24,287 bases of DNA from Trichomonas tenax (lineage: Eukaryota; Parabasalia; Trichomonadida; Trichomonadidae): the NCBI GenBank assembly GCA_023091735.1, contig JALKBU010000798.1, forward strand, positions 1-24,287, written 5' to 3'. Position 1 is the stretch's first letter. Every line of letters begins with the position of its first letter. Made by a program: the position numbers and the translations under genes. The notes under the pieces are model-generated. The model saw only the letters and a program-made list of their open reading frames with translations. It had not been told where the DNA came from and searched no databases. Positions 1 through 9,056 of the stretch are shown here, in pieces.

Positions 1-127
1 AAACCTATTGCCTTCATTTCTGAACTATCATTTAACCAACGCATAGGATAATCAAAACTAAAACCAACTTCTTTTGTGTACGAAACGGAAATATCTGAAC
101 CATTTTTCACAACGTCGTTATCTGTGA
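1..127 (-). pseudogene. Partial relic, paralog of the gene at 128-856
   Basis: Read on the minus strand from about 127 down to 1, one frame stays open and contains SFDYPMRWLNDSSEMKAIG. This is nearly the same as the start of the plus-strand relic beginning at 128. The frame has no upstream Met: a TGA precedes it at the junction, and it runs off the window at base 1. It extends about 22 codons further upstream than the plus-strand copy, which is cut at the FSFDYP point. The two copies are therefore head to head. The function is not recognised. The family is clearly multicopy and was under protein-level selection (see findings). Confidence 0.6.
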
Positions 128-856
128 TTCAGTTTTGATTACCCGATGCGATGGTTGAACGATCCTAGTGAGATGAAAGCCATTGGTCTCAGACGTTGCA
201 AAGTCATTCCAACGTCTCATGTTATCACTATTTGGTGCGGTTTCAAATATACAGACAAAGAATGGGGTGAACATGACGAAGTTGAACCTTTCCAAATATC
301 AGTAACACCCAACAATACACTTGATGAAATAATATCATATTTTATAACACAAGCGAATGAAAAGATGAAAAAATTAATGCCTACAGCACTATTAACATTA
401 ATGTATGATTTCGATTACCGCACGGGTGTTTTCAGTTTTGTAATGTATAAAGATAACGAATCAGTAGCGCAAACAATGGCATTTTATTTTGTTAACAACG
501 GCACGGCGGACAAAATTAATCTTGAATTTTTCCTCAAATTCTTAAATCAAGAACGTACTGATGAAAACATTGCCAAACTTACAACAGCAACTGAAAAAAT
601 AACATTCGAAAACGTATGAGATCGCAAAAGTTTAGTATTTCATGCTTCATTTTCTGATTCACGCAGAGGTTACATAGGTTTGAACGTTGATTCTTTTGAC
701 AAACCTTCGAAATTCTACGATCCCCCGACGAACGGATAAAATTTTCGAACTCTATTTACAACCGACGGCATTCATAACATCCTACCCCGCTATTGTCACT
801 TCATCATTGAGCTATCATTCATTTACAATTACAAGAACTCACTAATTACAAAATGA
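128..856 (+). pseudogene. Multicopy-family gene relic with two in-frame stops; possibly from a Maverick/Polinton-type element
   Basis: An open frame runs from ATG 146 to a TGA at 617-619 (157 codons). The same frame continues as coding-like sequence (DRKSLVFHASFSDSRRG, then FDKPSKFYDPPTNG) to a TAA at 737-739. It then reads ILPRYCHFIIELSFIYN up to a TGA at 854-856. The reading frame is unbroken across about 236 codons with only two stops, so this looks like a decaying gene, not a short intact one. Homology with the minus-strand partner starts a few codons before ATG 146, so the true N-terminus is missing. I do not recognise the domain. Trichomonads carry many Maverick/Polinton elements whose structural genes look like this, but that link is a guess. 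Confidence 0.55.
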
Positions 857-903
857 TCGTAGACATTTATTTTTGAAGTTTCATGAACGTGATTTGTTTG
901 TTT

Positions 904-1133
904 TGTCCTGGGACATGAACCCGATATTAATTTTTTTGCGTAAAACCACTGTTTTTCTTATACTCTTTTAATTGTCCTGGGTCATAATAGAGTTATTATT
1001 TTAATTGACAACAGACATTTAGACAATATATATACAACAACATGTTTATAAGGTCAGCGCTTTTTACACGTGTTGTCAAAAAGTCATGTTGTCACCCCTT
1101 TATAAACTTTTTTTGACCCTGTCCACTAGGACA
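904..1133. repeat. Cluster of TGTCC-spacer-GGACA palindromes
   Basis: Three related inverted repeats lie in AT-rich DNA without a gene. TGTCC-TG-GGACA is at 904-915. TGTCC-TG-GGTCA, with one mismatch, is at 973-984. TGTCC-ACTA-GGACA is at 1120-1133. The first two share the ten-base string TTGTCCTGGG (903-912 and 972-981). Short TTGTCA strings lie between the second and third. The function is unknown; a binding site for a dimeric protein or a mobile-element end is possible. Confidence 0.5.
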
Positions 1134-1163
1134 CTCAAGACAACATATTAAAACACATCTCTT

Positions 1164-1490
1164 TTATCGGCTGAAAGCAACATCTAAAAATGTGTCTCGA
1201 GTCATTATTTTTATCATTAACATATTCGAAAAGTGTAAACACAAATTACAAAACACATTTGAAATGTGTAAGCACAACTCAAAACAAAATTCAAATTTTT
1301 TAAATTTTATTTTTACTACTTTTATAAGCAAGCCCCAAAAACACTGTTTCAACACGTGCAGGGCAGCCAACTTTAGTTGGCCAGAGTGCACCTGTGTGTG
1401 TTTTAGCTCTTCTTTTGTTTTTGATTCAGTTTCAGCTTTATCAGGAGCATCCTTGTTCATATTGTTTGCGTCAGGTGCTTGTGTTGACAT
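1164..1490 (-). CDS. Doubtful small hypothetical protein, 108 residues
   Basis: The first 38 residues look like a real N-terminus: hydrophilic, rich in K, E, D, T and A, and starting MSTQAPDANN. The remaining part is hydrophobic and Cys/Phe-rich and contains an imperfect internal repeat (ELCLHISNVF then CNLCLHFSNM) that reflects a DNA repeat at about 1226-1285. The change in character falls at a palindrome (1366-1381), so a gene 5' end may have been fused to unrelated DNA. A near-match to the trichomonad initiator (TCATTTC) lies about 20 bases upstream of the ATG. An overlapping plus-strand frame at 1192-1644 looks less coding-like. No family is recognised. Confidence 0.25.
   Translation of the reverse strand: MSTQAPDANNMNKDAPDKAETESKTKEELKHTQVHSGQLKLAALHVLKQCFWGLLIKVVKIKFKKFEFCFELCLHISNVFCNLCLHFSNMLMIKIMTRDTFLDVAFSR
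1366..1381. repeat. Perfect 7-base-arm palindrome GCCAACT-TT-AGTTGGC
   Basis: The arms are exact with a two-base spacer, inside a locally GC-richer patch (about 1353-1400) that also carries CACGTG. It lies within the doubtful minus-strand frame, where coding character changes, and may mark an old insertion or recombination edge. Confidence 0.5.
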
Positions 1491-1644
1491 AGCAACGATA
1501 CGAAATGAAATGGGAAAAATTCTAAACGAGCAGGTTCAAAATTTTGAAATATGCAATGAAATTAGAAAAGAAACAAGTAAGGGTATTCACTTCACGTCTT
1601 CAATTGGAAAAAAATCCATAAAAATTCCACTTTCTGTCTTATAA

Positions 1645-2368
1645 AATATAGGATTAGGAGTATTCAAAGGGTAAACGTTTAAAAAATTATCTTTTTGTGA
1701 TTCTGGGAAAATATTTGGTGATTTTGTGAAAACTTCATTGAAACATAGTTTTGTACTCCGCCCCATTTTGCGACATTCTTACTTTGTTTTGCTCTTCATT
1801 TAAAGGAGCGCACCTTTCAAATTAATTCTTAACTTAAACAAAATCTTCAGTTTGAATGGATAATAAAGTATTGAATTTTTCAAAATTTTGAAATGATTTC
1901 TGGAGTGTTTCCTTTAATGAGCGGTATGTAGAGATATTTCTCAGATCAATGGCGAAGAATAAAAACAATAATTAAAAAATATATTGAAAATAATGAAAAT
2001 AATATAAAATGAAACAAATTCTATGATACAATACTTCACGCAATCATGTATGTAACTCTTATTCACCTTTTCATTCATTTTAATTTTTTCGTATTTGTAT
2101 TGAACTAAATGAAATAAAATGAATGATTGGAACTTGTTTAATTGCCTCAGAATAACTTAAAATTCATTTAATTTTATGCTTAATTGAATCATCAAACATT
2201 TTTGCATTTTAATTTCATGATTTATTAAGTAGCAGATCTGTTGTTCAGCACACTATTAGTATTGCTCGCTTTTAAAAACGAGGGTTTTCCTCAATGTTTT
2301 CCGGATTACAATATTTGCTTTTATTCCTATGCATATTGACAGTATATTAAAGCAGCTCATAACCGCTG
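1645..2368. other. AT-rich region without recognisable genes
   Basis: Only short frames are present on either strand. The one structure I see is a near-perfect 18-base palindrome, CTCGCTTTTAAAAACGAG, at 2265-2282 with one mismatched pair. It lies about 85 bases before the start of the duplicated unit at 2369. Confidence 0.5.
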
Positions 2369-2941
2369 AGTAATGATTCTGAATTAATATTTGATTGCAA
2401 ACATTTTTATGATATTTCAATTAAAATATATTGGAATTTGCATGGTGTGTGAACCTCAGATTGGTGCAATTCATTTTCATGCAACAATGCTTCAGATTCG
2501 GTGTACAAACTGGCATTATTATTCCTTCTTTTTTGCAAAAAGTTCAAAACATGTTCAAATCTTTTCTTGCAAGATATTCTATTGAGAAAAGACTTGAAAA
2601 CGTATTATCAATGTTTTGTGGAGATAAATTCTTCGTGCGCACAGGGTTTTCATCAAATAGACAATGCATTGATCAAAAATAGACAACTGCAAAACTCCAA
2701 GCTTAGAATCTTCGATGAAATCACATCTTGTAATAAATGTCTCTCATCTCATTTTAAATACTCAAATCGTGATGAATTATGTACTTTTTGGCTCTTAAAT
2801 TCATTTTTTGACAATTTTTCTATGGCCGCTAATGCTTAAATCAAGCAATTTTGAGGTAAATGCAATGATCCATGTATGAAAAGCTTAGGGCATTAAACAG
2901 CGCCTTGCAAATAAGAAAGAATTTGATAAAAAAATGCGATT
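2369..2941 (+). other. Conserved flank upstream of beta-helix gene 1
   Basis: This stretch aligns with 7576-8155 of unit B. Both copies retain ACATTCATTT-free but recognisable blocks such as TTATTCCTTCTTTT, GAGAAAAGACTT and AAGCTTAGAATCTT. A 112-codon frame at 2501-2839 is open here but is interrupted in unit B, where the aligned reading (NSKLRIF, SCNKC, SHFKYS) soon meets stops. It may therefore be an old exon-like relic or simply a leader. I do not call it a gene. Confidence 0.4.
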
Positions 2942-3949
2942 ATGTTATATATTATTCTTTTGATCGTATCTAGTGATAATGCAGACACTGTGTGGAAGAG
3001 CTACTTCGGATCTGAAACATACACACCGTACAGTTCTGGCAATTACTTAGAAAGATCTTCCGAATCGAAATATCTCGTAAATAATGCGAATTTTAAAGGA
3101 TTAAGCACGAATGGTGCCATAAGATTTACTGACCAATCTGATGCATCAAAGCTGATGATATATTCATGTTCTTTTTCAGAATGTTCGAGCTCTTCACAAT
3201 ATGGAGGAGCAATACATTTTTCTGATAAAGGACAAGTTATTCAAAAGCATGTTTGTGCCAATGGATGCAAAGTCGCTGGTAATTCTTTTGGAAGTTACTG
3301 CTACAGTAGTCCATCAGACAATCAAAACTATTATAACAACCTTGAATATTCTTCGATTGTGAGTTGTGGAGAGCTTTCCGCAGGCAGAAATACTATAATT
3401 TTACAGGATGGTCAAGTTAAAATGGATCATTGTAACTCTTCTTTAAATAACGCAAAATTTGGTGCTGGGTTTTACCTTGGATCCATTGATGGTATCTCTA
3501 ATGTAGAATATTGTCAAATATCTCAGAATGTGATTTCAGATTCGTATTCAAATTTAATTCTTATTCACTCATGGCAAAACATTTACATAAGGCACTGCAA
3601 CATCATAAATAATCGTGCAACTACAGGAGATAAGCTCATTAATTGCAATGCACCTGTTTCTATATCATATTGCTCAATTTTAAACAATATCAACTTGAAT
3701 ACAATATATATCAATGGAAATTCGCTTTCCATATCAAATAGTTACTATGATGGATCATTCGTTGGATCTTACAGCATATCAAATGTTAAAAATTCAAAAA
3801 CATATCAACAGATCGATAATATCAATTGCATTCCCTATACTTCAAAGAACACAATCAAAACAGAAAGTTTAACGAATTCACGTATAATTCAATTCAGGAA
3901 AAGGATATGGAAACTCGTTAAAGTTATAATCAACGATATTACGTCATAA
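2942..3949 (+). CDS. Beta-helix (Pmp-like) surface protein, probably C-terminally damaged
   Basis: The frame is 335 codons from ATG 2942 to TAA 3947-3949, and the stop overlaps a UAAA polyadenylation-type signal. Residues 2-10 are hydrophobic and could be a short signal peptide. GAI (58-60) and YGGAIHF (87-93) resemble the GGA[ILV] motif of chlamydial polymorphic-membrane-protein repeats. The regular C-x-I-x-x-N rungs (CQISQN, CNIINN, CSILNN; residues about 190-252) fit a right-handed parallel beta-helix rich in Asn, Ser and Cys. Trichomonads have large families of such predicted surface proteins. The last 25 residues are basic with no transmembrane segment, unlike the tail of the paralog downstream, so the 3' end may be frameshifted and the protein unanchored. 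No initiator motif is seen near the ATG. Confidence 0.6.
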   Translation: MLYIILLIVSSDNADTVWKSYFGSETYTPYSSGNYLERSSESKYLVNNANFKGLSTNGAIRFTDQSDASKLMIYSCSFSECSSSSQYGGAIHFSDKGQVIQKHVCANGCKVAGNSFGSYCYSSPSDNQNYYNNLEYSSIVSCGELSAGRNTIILQDGQVKMDHCNSSLNNAKFGAGFYLGSIDGISNVEYCQISQNVISDSYSNLILIHSWQNIYIRHCNIINNRATTGDKLINCNAPVSISYCSILNNINLNTIYINGNSLSISNSYYDGSFVGSYSISNVKNSKTYQQIDNINCIPYTSKNTIKTESLTNSRIIQFRKRIWKLVKVIINDITS

Positions 3950-4072
3950 AAGAATGTGCTTTGTCATGTCCTTCATCAGTGATAAAAATGAAGTCGTCAA
4001 AAATTCGTTATATCATGTAAAACTTACATTTTTATTATGGACAACTTTTTTATTTAATTTTAGTCAGACACA

Positions 4073-4295
4073 ATGAAGAAGCTCCAATTGGTGCTTTAGA
4101 AAAATACTATGGAGATGATGTTCTGAAAGAAATTAGTAATAAAGCAAAAAACAAACGCGAATTTTCTTTAGAATTAAAATCCATTATTAATCTAAATGAA
4201 TTTATAAAGATATATACGAAACTTCTGTTAGTGTTGCTATTGTTGATGCCAAAATTTTTCAATTTCAATTCATTTTTATACCTGAATCACTCTGA
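4073..4295 (+). pseudogene. Unrecognised coding relic with one frameshift
   Basis: One frame reads EEAPIGALEKYYGDDVLKEI, then EFSLELKSIINLNEFI, up to about 4206. The coding character then moves to the -1 frame, which reads KDIYETSVSVAIVDAKIFQF and ends at a TGA (4292-4294). The original frame meanwhile runs on into Leu-rich noise. A single-base indel near 4206 explains this. The composition is that of a soluble charged protein, unlike the beta-helix genes on either side. There is no counterpart in unit B. The family is not recognised, and the fragment was probably inserted or left by recombination. Confidence 0.4.
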
Positions 4296-5268
4296 TTCAG
4301 CTCATCTAGATATATGGCAGAATTATTTCCCCGATGATGCACCAGAACATATTTGTCATGATGCTACAAATATATCTAATTTACCGGAATCAAATATTTT
4401 TATAGATAATTGTATTTTCGAAGATATGAGTGAAACTGTTGTTAGTATTACTCAAAAAATGTTAAATTTCTTCATTCTTCATGTGTCTTTGAAAACTGCT
4501 TTGGAAAAGATATTGGTACAATTCATGAATTATGATGGATCAATTGTTCAACGACGATTTTGTGCAAAAAATGCATCAGCAACACAAAGTGATAAATATT
4601 CATTGTTTTCTTATTCTGGTTTAGTTATGGACAGCTCGAAATATAACATTAATTCAGAATGTTCCTTTTGCCTTTGTTCATCTGATTTACAGTGTTGGGG
4701 TGTAATATACACATCTTATGGTAATACTAGTTTATCATTTTCAAATATATCAAAGAACTATGTTATTAAATACTCTGGATTTTATTCAGCATCTGCGTAT
4801 CGACCGGGAGTAATTGATTTCACAACATTTGAATGTAACCATGCTATAAATTACATTTGCTTCGCCAGTTTGGATTCTGAGTACTTCTACAGAATATGTA
4901 ACGTCTTAAATAACTCCCAGGGAACATCATCATATGGAGTTATTTATATGGGATATGGAAAACTAAAAATAGAAAACTGTACCATTCGAGGGAATTCTTT
5001 AAATTGTTCCACATTTAGCACATTTAATAGAAATGGTAATTTTTTTAGTAATAAACTGTAACATTGATAATTATACAACATACGACATTGGCAGTATTAC
5101 CACAATTGGTATTTTTCAAATGATAATTGCGAAGCTATTCCCCAATTGCTTAATTGCAAATATTCTTTGAATGATGAAAATAATAACAAAACTGAAGCTC
5201 TTTCTCGATTTTCGATTCTTCATATAGTATTTTCTTTATCACTCAAATTATTCACCAAAGTATGCTGA
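4291..5268 (+). pseudogene. Frameshifted beta-helix surface-protein gene 2
   Basis: The start (DIWQNYF, then NIFIDNCIFEDM) parallels VWKSYF and NNANFKGL of gene 1. Near 4455 the coding signal shifts frame to VKFLHSSCVFENCFGKDIG, a typical rung sequence, and near 4530 it shifts back (YDGSIVQRRFCAKN). A third shift near 5040 gives FIVINCNIDNYTTYDIG, and another near 5121 gives DNCEAIPQLLNCKYSLNDE. That last frame ends at TGA 5266-5268 after a hydrophobic C-terminal stretch (FSILHIVFSLSLKLF) that could be a membrane anchor. At least four indels are therefore needed, so this is a decayed member of the same family. The longest single frame (from 4231) is misleading. Confidence 0.6.
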
Positions 5269-5273
5269 GTTTT
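5146..5273. repeat. 128-base direct repeat, copy 1 (identical to 8856-8983)
   Basis: Comparing line by line, every base from TTGCTTAATTGC to TATGCTGAGTTTT is identical to 8856-8983, an offset of 3710 bases. It encodes the C-terminal end of beta-helix pseudogene 2. Flanking sequence diverges sharply on both sides. Confidence 0.9.
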
Positions 5274-5298
5274 GTATTCTCAGAGATTTTTCCGTTAA

Positions 5299-7554
5299 TG
5301 GCGGGGTCCAAATTGTCAGATTTCTAGGGGGTATAAGACGCCATCTCTAAACTGCAACAAAAACAACAGATCATTTTTACACACACCAATGACATACAAA
5401 CTCCATACCCTATAGTATTCACATGTTACAATTTATATATTTCGAAGAATACATCAAATTGCCAATTTGAGTTTCTCCTATTTTTGAGTAAATCTGCTTG
5501 TTATCAATATAAGTTGTCTGCAATCAGAATCTATTGGCTATATTTGTACTAAAGCATAATGAATATGTGTATTCATTGAGTTATTATTGATTTTATTCAT
5601 ATTTTTCATCATTTTCGCCCCATTTATGAGAATCGAAGTTTGTGGTATCTTTTGGATGTCAGCATTCAAGAATGATGCATATATAGCTCAAAAAATCGAT
5701 TGGAATACATATTGATTGGTGTTGACGTTGATTAAAAAATATTATATAAATAATTTTCAATTCCTAACAATTTGCCAAATTTTCGAGATAATTGTTACAT
5801 TTGGACTAAGCAAAGATATTCTGTCGCTGAAGTTTTGTTTAAAACCTCACCAGTTTCGCGAAATGCAATTTTTGCTTGTGTCCTCTCAATTGTTTGCCAA
5901 AACCGTCGGCTTGTGTGCCGTTTTTCTCCACACTTATGTTGTTTCAGACTGTCATATCTAGGTTGTATATAGAAGAGATACTACCCTACAACATATTTAG
6001 ATTTTGTTGGATTCTGTTTTCCAAGTCGTGAGATATAATATCAACAACATGGGTAAAGAAAAAAGTCCAGTCCAGCGCAATACAGATTTTCGGGGCTATA
6101 TGTGTGAATACAGATATGCAGAGTAATCGGATTTGTTAGCTTCCTGTATTGAACTATTAATTGTTTTTTGTTGACATTTATCAACTTTAGCGAGAAAAGT
6201 ATGCTTTCAAGTGTGCCAATAATGATGAAAATATTACATTATATGTGTAAAATTCGTGTACAAAATAAAGAACAGATAACTAAGAAATATTAGAACTAGT
6301 TTATCGTCATGTTTGATTTTCAATGATTAAAACTGGATTTATTTAAAAGTCTTCAAGTTTATAACGACTGTTATATTCAATGGGATTAGATACTAGCTAT
6401 CATAGTTTTCAGCTCGAGCCTGGATTGGTTGAGCAAAATTTTAGGAAATTTAAAAGATGACACGTAAACACATTTTTTGTCGTGGCCTTTCGCAAAAAAT
6501 CCGTTAAAATTCGGTTCTTCGGTTTAATATGATTGATGATATAGGAAATGTATATATAGCATATACAATAAGTCTAAAAGGACAACTCCTCATTTTTGAG
6601 TTGGCAGAGATCTAGATCATGTAGTCACCGACAACATCATGCTATGTGATGTGTTGTTGAAGTAGATGCTAAGATGTTAGGAAGAGCATCAGAAATGTCT
6701 AAAATTCGTCTAAATGGTTTGATATAAAATTACAAAAATCGAAGTAAAACTGAAATAATTACAATGGTTAGATAGGAAACGAAAAGCTAGGCTTATGTTA
6801 CATTTTAATGAAGTAGTCAAAGTCATTACATCGAGAGATAAAGTCGATTTAATTTGGAGAATTTAAAATTACTTTTTTTCGAAATTTACTCGATTAATCT
6901 TCAATTTTTATTAGGTAAAGCAGTTGCATATATGCCTCTCAGTTGATATCGAAAAGGTCCCGACAAATCTAATTATATATAAAGAATATCAGATTATTTG
7001 GTCATTGATATCTGTAAGATCTTCTGATATCTCTCCTTTTGGGTGATAATCAATAATTGATGACTTTAGCATTTGCGTCATAAGTGAAATTATATATTCA
7101 ATTTTCAACAGCTTGTTCAAACTCTAATTTTGTATATTCACTATCATGAAGAAATGATAGTTGATGCATAGTATACCATTTTCAAGCTCCGAATACTATC
7201 TTTATTGGAAAAATATTGTCGCACTTGTTGCTGAGAGTCTATTTCACTATACATTTGTGTTGAATTGGTAATACATATATATGCATACATATCACAGCAA
7301 TGGGTATATATGTTATAATATCAGTATATATATACAAAGGTTCAGTGTTGTGTTATCATAATTTTAATTTTTTAACGTTTTTCATGAAAAAAATACTCTC
7401 GGAGTAATTAATGCGAATGCAAATATGTGGATTTGGAGTAATGTTTAATAACACATATATACATATATACTTTACTACATATACTACACATCTATACTGA
7501 TTTTGAGTAGAGATATAATGTCTTTAAGTTTATCAAAACCCCCGGACCCCGCCC
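5299..7554. mobile_element. TTAA-flanked DNA transposon, about 2.26 kb, Kolobok or piggyBac type, non-autonomous or decayed
   Basis: The left end is TTAA (5295-5298) followed by T-GGCGGGGTCC (5300-5309). The right end, read inward on the minus strand, is TTAA (7555-7558) followed by G-GGCGGGGTCC (7544-7553). The 10-base inverted termini are pure GC-rich islands in AT-rich DNA. Both ends then have a GGGGGT block, directly on the right and after 17 bases on the left. The uninterrupted sequence survives in unit B at 9001-9022 (CCG-ATAA-AAAGTTTTG), which matches CCG-TTAA joined to AAGTTTTG here. TTAA target duplication is characteristic of the piggyBac and Kolobok superfamilies; the G-rich termini lean towards Kolobok. 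Inside I find no transposase, only frames up to 81 codons (5716-5972 is the most coding-like), an imperfect hairpin near 6632-6656 and TA-rich tracts at 7265-7490. Confidence 0.75.
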
Positions 7555-8159
7555 TTAAAAGTTTTGAAACTTCTAAGTAATGTTTCCTAATTAAAATTTG
7601 ATTGGAATCATTTTTTAATTACAATAAAAAATATAGAATTTGCAGGACTTGTGGACCTCATATTGGTGTGTTTCATTCCCATGCAACAATTCTTCAAGAT
7701 TCAGTGACATTATTCCTTCTTTTTTTTGCAAAAAGCTCTAAAATTATTTTTCTCGTGAGATATTCTATGGAGAAAAGACTTTAAAAGTAGTTTCAATGTT
7801 GCGTAGAAATAAATGTTTCACCTGTCTAAAACGTTCACCAAACAGTCATAGAAATTTCTTTTTAAAGAATTTCATTGCCATGGCAATTGAAAAACTCTAA
7901 GCTTAGAATCTTTAATGAAATTTCATCTTGCAATAAATGTATCGCATCTCATTTTAAATACTCAATTCTTGTTTAATGATGGCTCTTAAATATCATTCAT
8001 TTATTGACAATTTTTCTATGAGCCCCAAAAAAATTGTTTTGATCAGAAATCAAACATTTTTTGAGGTATATGAAATGATACATGTATGAAAAGCTTAGGA
8101 TATCAAGCAATGCCTTACAAATAGGAAACTTTTTGATAAAAAATGCAATTATGATCGTA

Positions 8160-8729
8160 TCTAATAATAATGCAGACACTGCGTTATACACATTACAGTT
8201 CATGCAATTACTTTGGAAAATCTTCCGAATCGAAATATCTCTTAAACAATGAAAATTTTAAAGAAATAAATATGAATGGTGCCATAAGATTTACGGGCCA
8301 ATCTGACGCATCAAAGTTGCACATTATGTTCTTTTTCAGCATGTTCCAGCTCTTAAAAAGATAGAGCTGGATTCTACCTTGGATCTATTGATGGGAGTTC
8401 TAATGGAGAATATTGTCAAATATCTCAGAATGTGATATCAAATTTATTGATGTCCACATAAGCCATTGCAACATCATAAATAATCGCGCATCATCAACAA
8501 TTGGTTGAATTATTTATTGCAATGCGCCTGTTTCTATCTAATATTGCTCAATATTGAACATTATCAACTTGAATACAATATATAACGAAGGAAATACGCT
8601 TTCCATATCAAATAGTTACTATGATGGATCATTCGATGGACCTTATATAGAATCAAATGTTAAAAATTCAAAAACATATCAACAGATCGATAATATCAAT
8701 TGCAATAACCCTCCTTCAAAGAACGCAAT
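8160..8729 (+). pseudogene. Beta-helix surface-protein pseudogene 3
   Basis: A broken copy of gene 1 (2942-3949). It keeps the sequences for SSESKYL, NGAIRFT, QSDASK, the CQISQN rung and the block 8592-8704, which is about 93 percent identical to 3731-3832. It has lost the VWKSYFGSET region, about 270 bases of the central part (joined near 8355, where TAG interrupts the frame) and a further stretch near 8440. Several stops are present (for example within 8506-8512 and 8540-8545). The ATG equivalent to gene 1 is also lost. No product is expected. Confidence 0.75.
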
Positions 8730-8855
8730 GTAGAATGGAATTGGAATCGAAGCTGTAATAAACATCGACGTCTTTTCCTGGATCAAGATCGACAACATAT
8801 ACCTGAAATGCAACAATGTCACCTGGTTTGTCGTAGCTCTTCATTGTCTTGACCT
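8730..8855 (-). pseudogene. 126-base fragment of an unrelated coding sequence, antisense to the pseudogene
   Basis: On the minus strand about 41 codons are open with typical trichomonad coding bias and a higher GC content than its surroundings. It reads VKTMKSYDKPGDIVAFQVYV followed by VDLDPGKDVDVYYSFDSNS. The pattern (KPGDIV, D-x-D-P-G, VYYSFD) looks like a beta-sandwich repeat of a large trichomonad extracellular protein (cadherin- or Ig-like), but that is only a resemblance. Both edges coincide with the borders of homology between units A and B, so this is a patch at a deletion junction, not a gene. Confidence 0.6.
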
Positions 8856-8983
8856 TTGCTTAATTGCAAATATTCTTTGAATGATGAAAATAATAACAAA
8901 ACTGAAGCTCTTTCTCGATTTTCGATTCTTCATATAGTATTTTCTTTATCACTCAAATTATTCACCAAAGTATGCTGAGTTTT
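8856..8983. repeat. 128-base direct repeat, copy 2 (identical to 5146-5273)
   Basis: Identical at every base to 5146-5273. Here it is detached from the rest of beta-helix gene 2 and follows the foreign patch. After 8983 the copies differ for about ten bases and then match again through GAGATTTTTCCG. Confidence 0.9.
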
Positions 8984-9056
8984 ATAGTTTGAGAGATTTT
9001 TCCGATAAAAAGTTTTGAAACTAAGATTTATTGAAACAAATATAACTTATTTTATT

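Larger units (their letters stand above)
2369..7575. repeat. Tandem duplication, unit A
   Basis: Sequence from 2369 (AGTAATG, then GAATTAATATTTGATTG) matches unit B from 7576, and the right ends match around AAGTTTTGAAACT (7559-7573 versus 9009-9022). Unit A contains a conserved 5' flank, beta-helix gene 1, an unrelated relic, beta-helix pseudogene 2 and a transposon. Unit B follows immediately, so this is a tandem duplication. By eye, aligned blocks are about 80-93 percent identical, except for one 128-base block that is identical. Confidence 0.75.
7576..9022. repeat. Tandem duplication, unit B
   Basis: Aligns to unit A from 2369 (conserved flank), then to beta-helix gene 1 with internal deletions, then directly to the last 128 bases of pseudogene 2 and its downstream flank. 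The part corresponding to about 3850-5145 of unit A is absent and a 126-base foreign patch sits at that junction. The unit ends about 35 bases before the stop codon of the minus-strand gene at 9057. Confidence 0.75.

Noticed and set aside
4231..5061. 276-codon frame as an intact gene
   Set aside because: Beta-helix rung sequences appear in other frames within it (about 4455-4530) and beyond its stop, so it is a frameshifted pseudogene.
7260..7500. TA-rich stretch as a promoter or origin
   Set aside because: Simple low-complexity sequence inside the transposon with no adjoining gene.
7997..8203. 68-codon minus-strand frame
   Set aside because: It lies antisense to the beta-helix pseudogene flank, and the equivalent stretch of unit A gives no matching frame that I could see.
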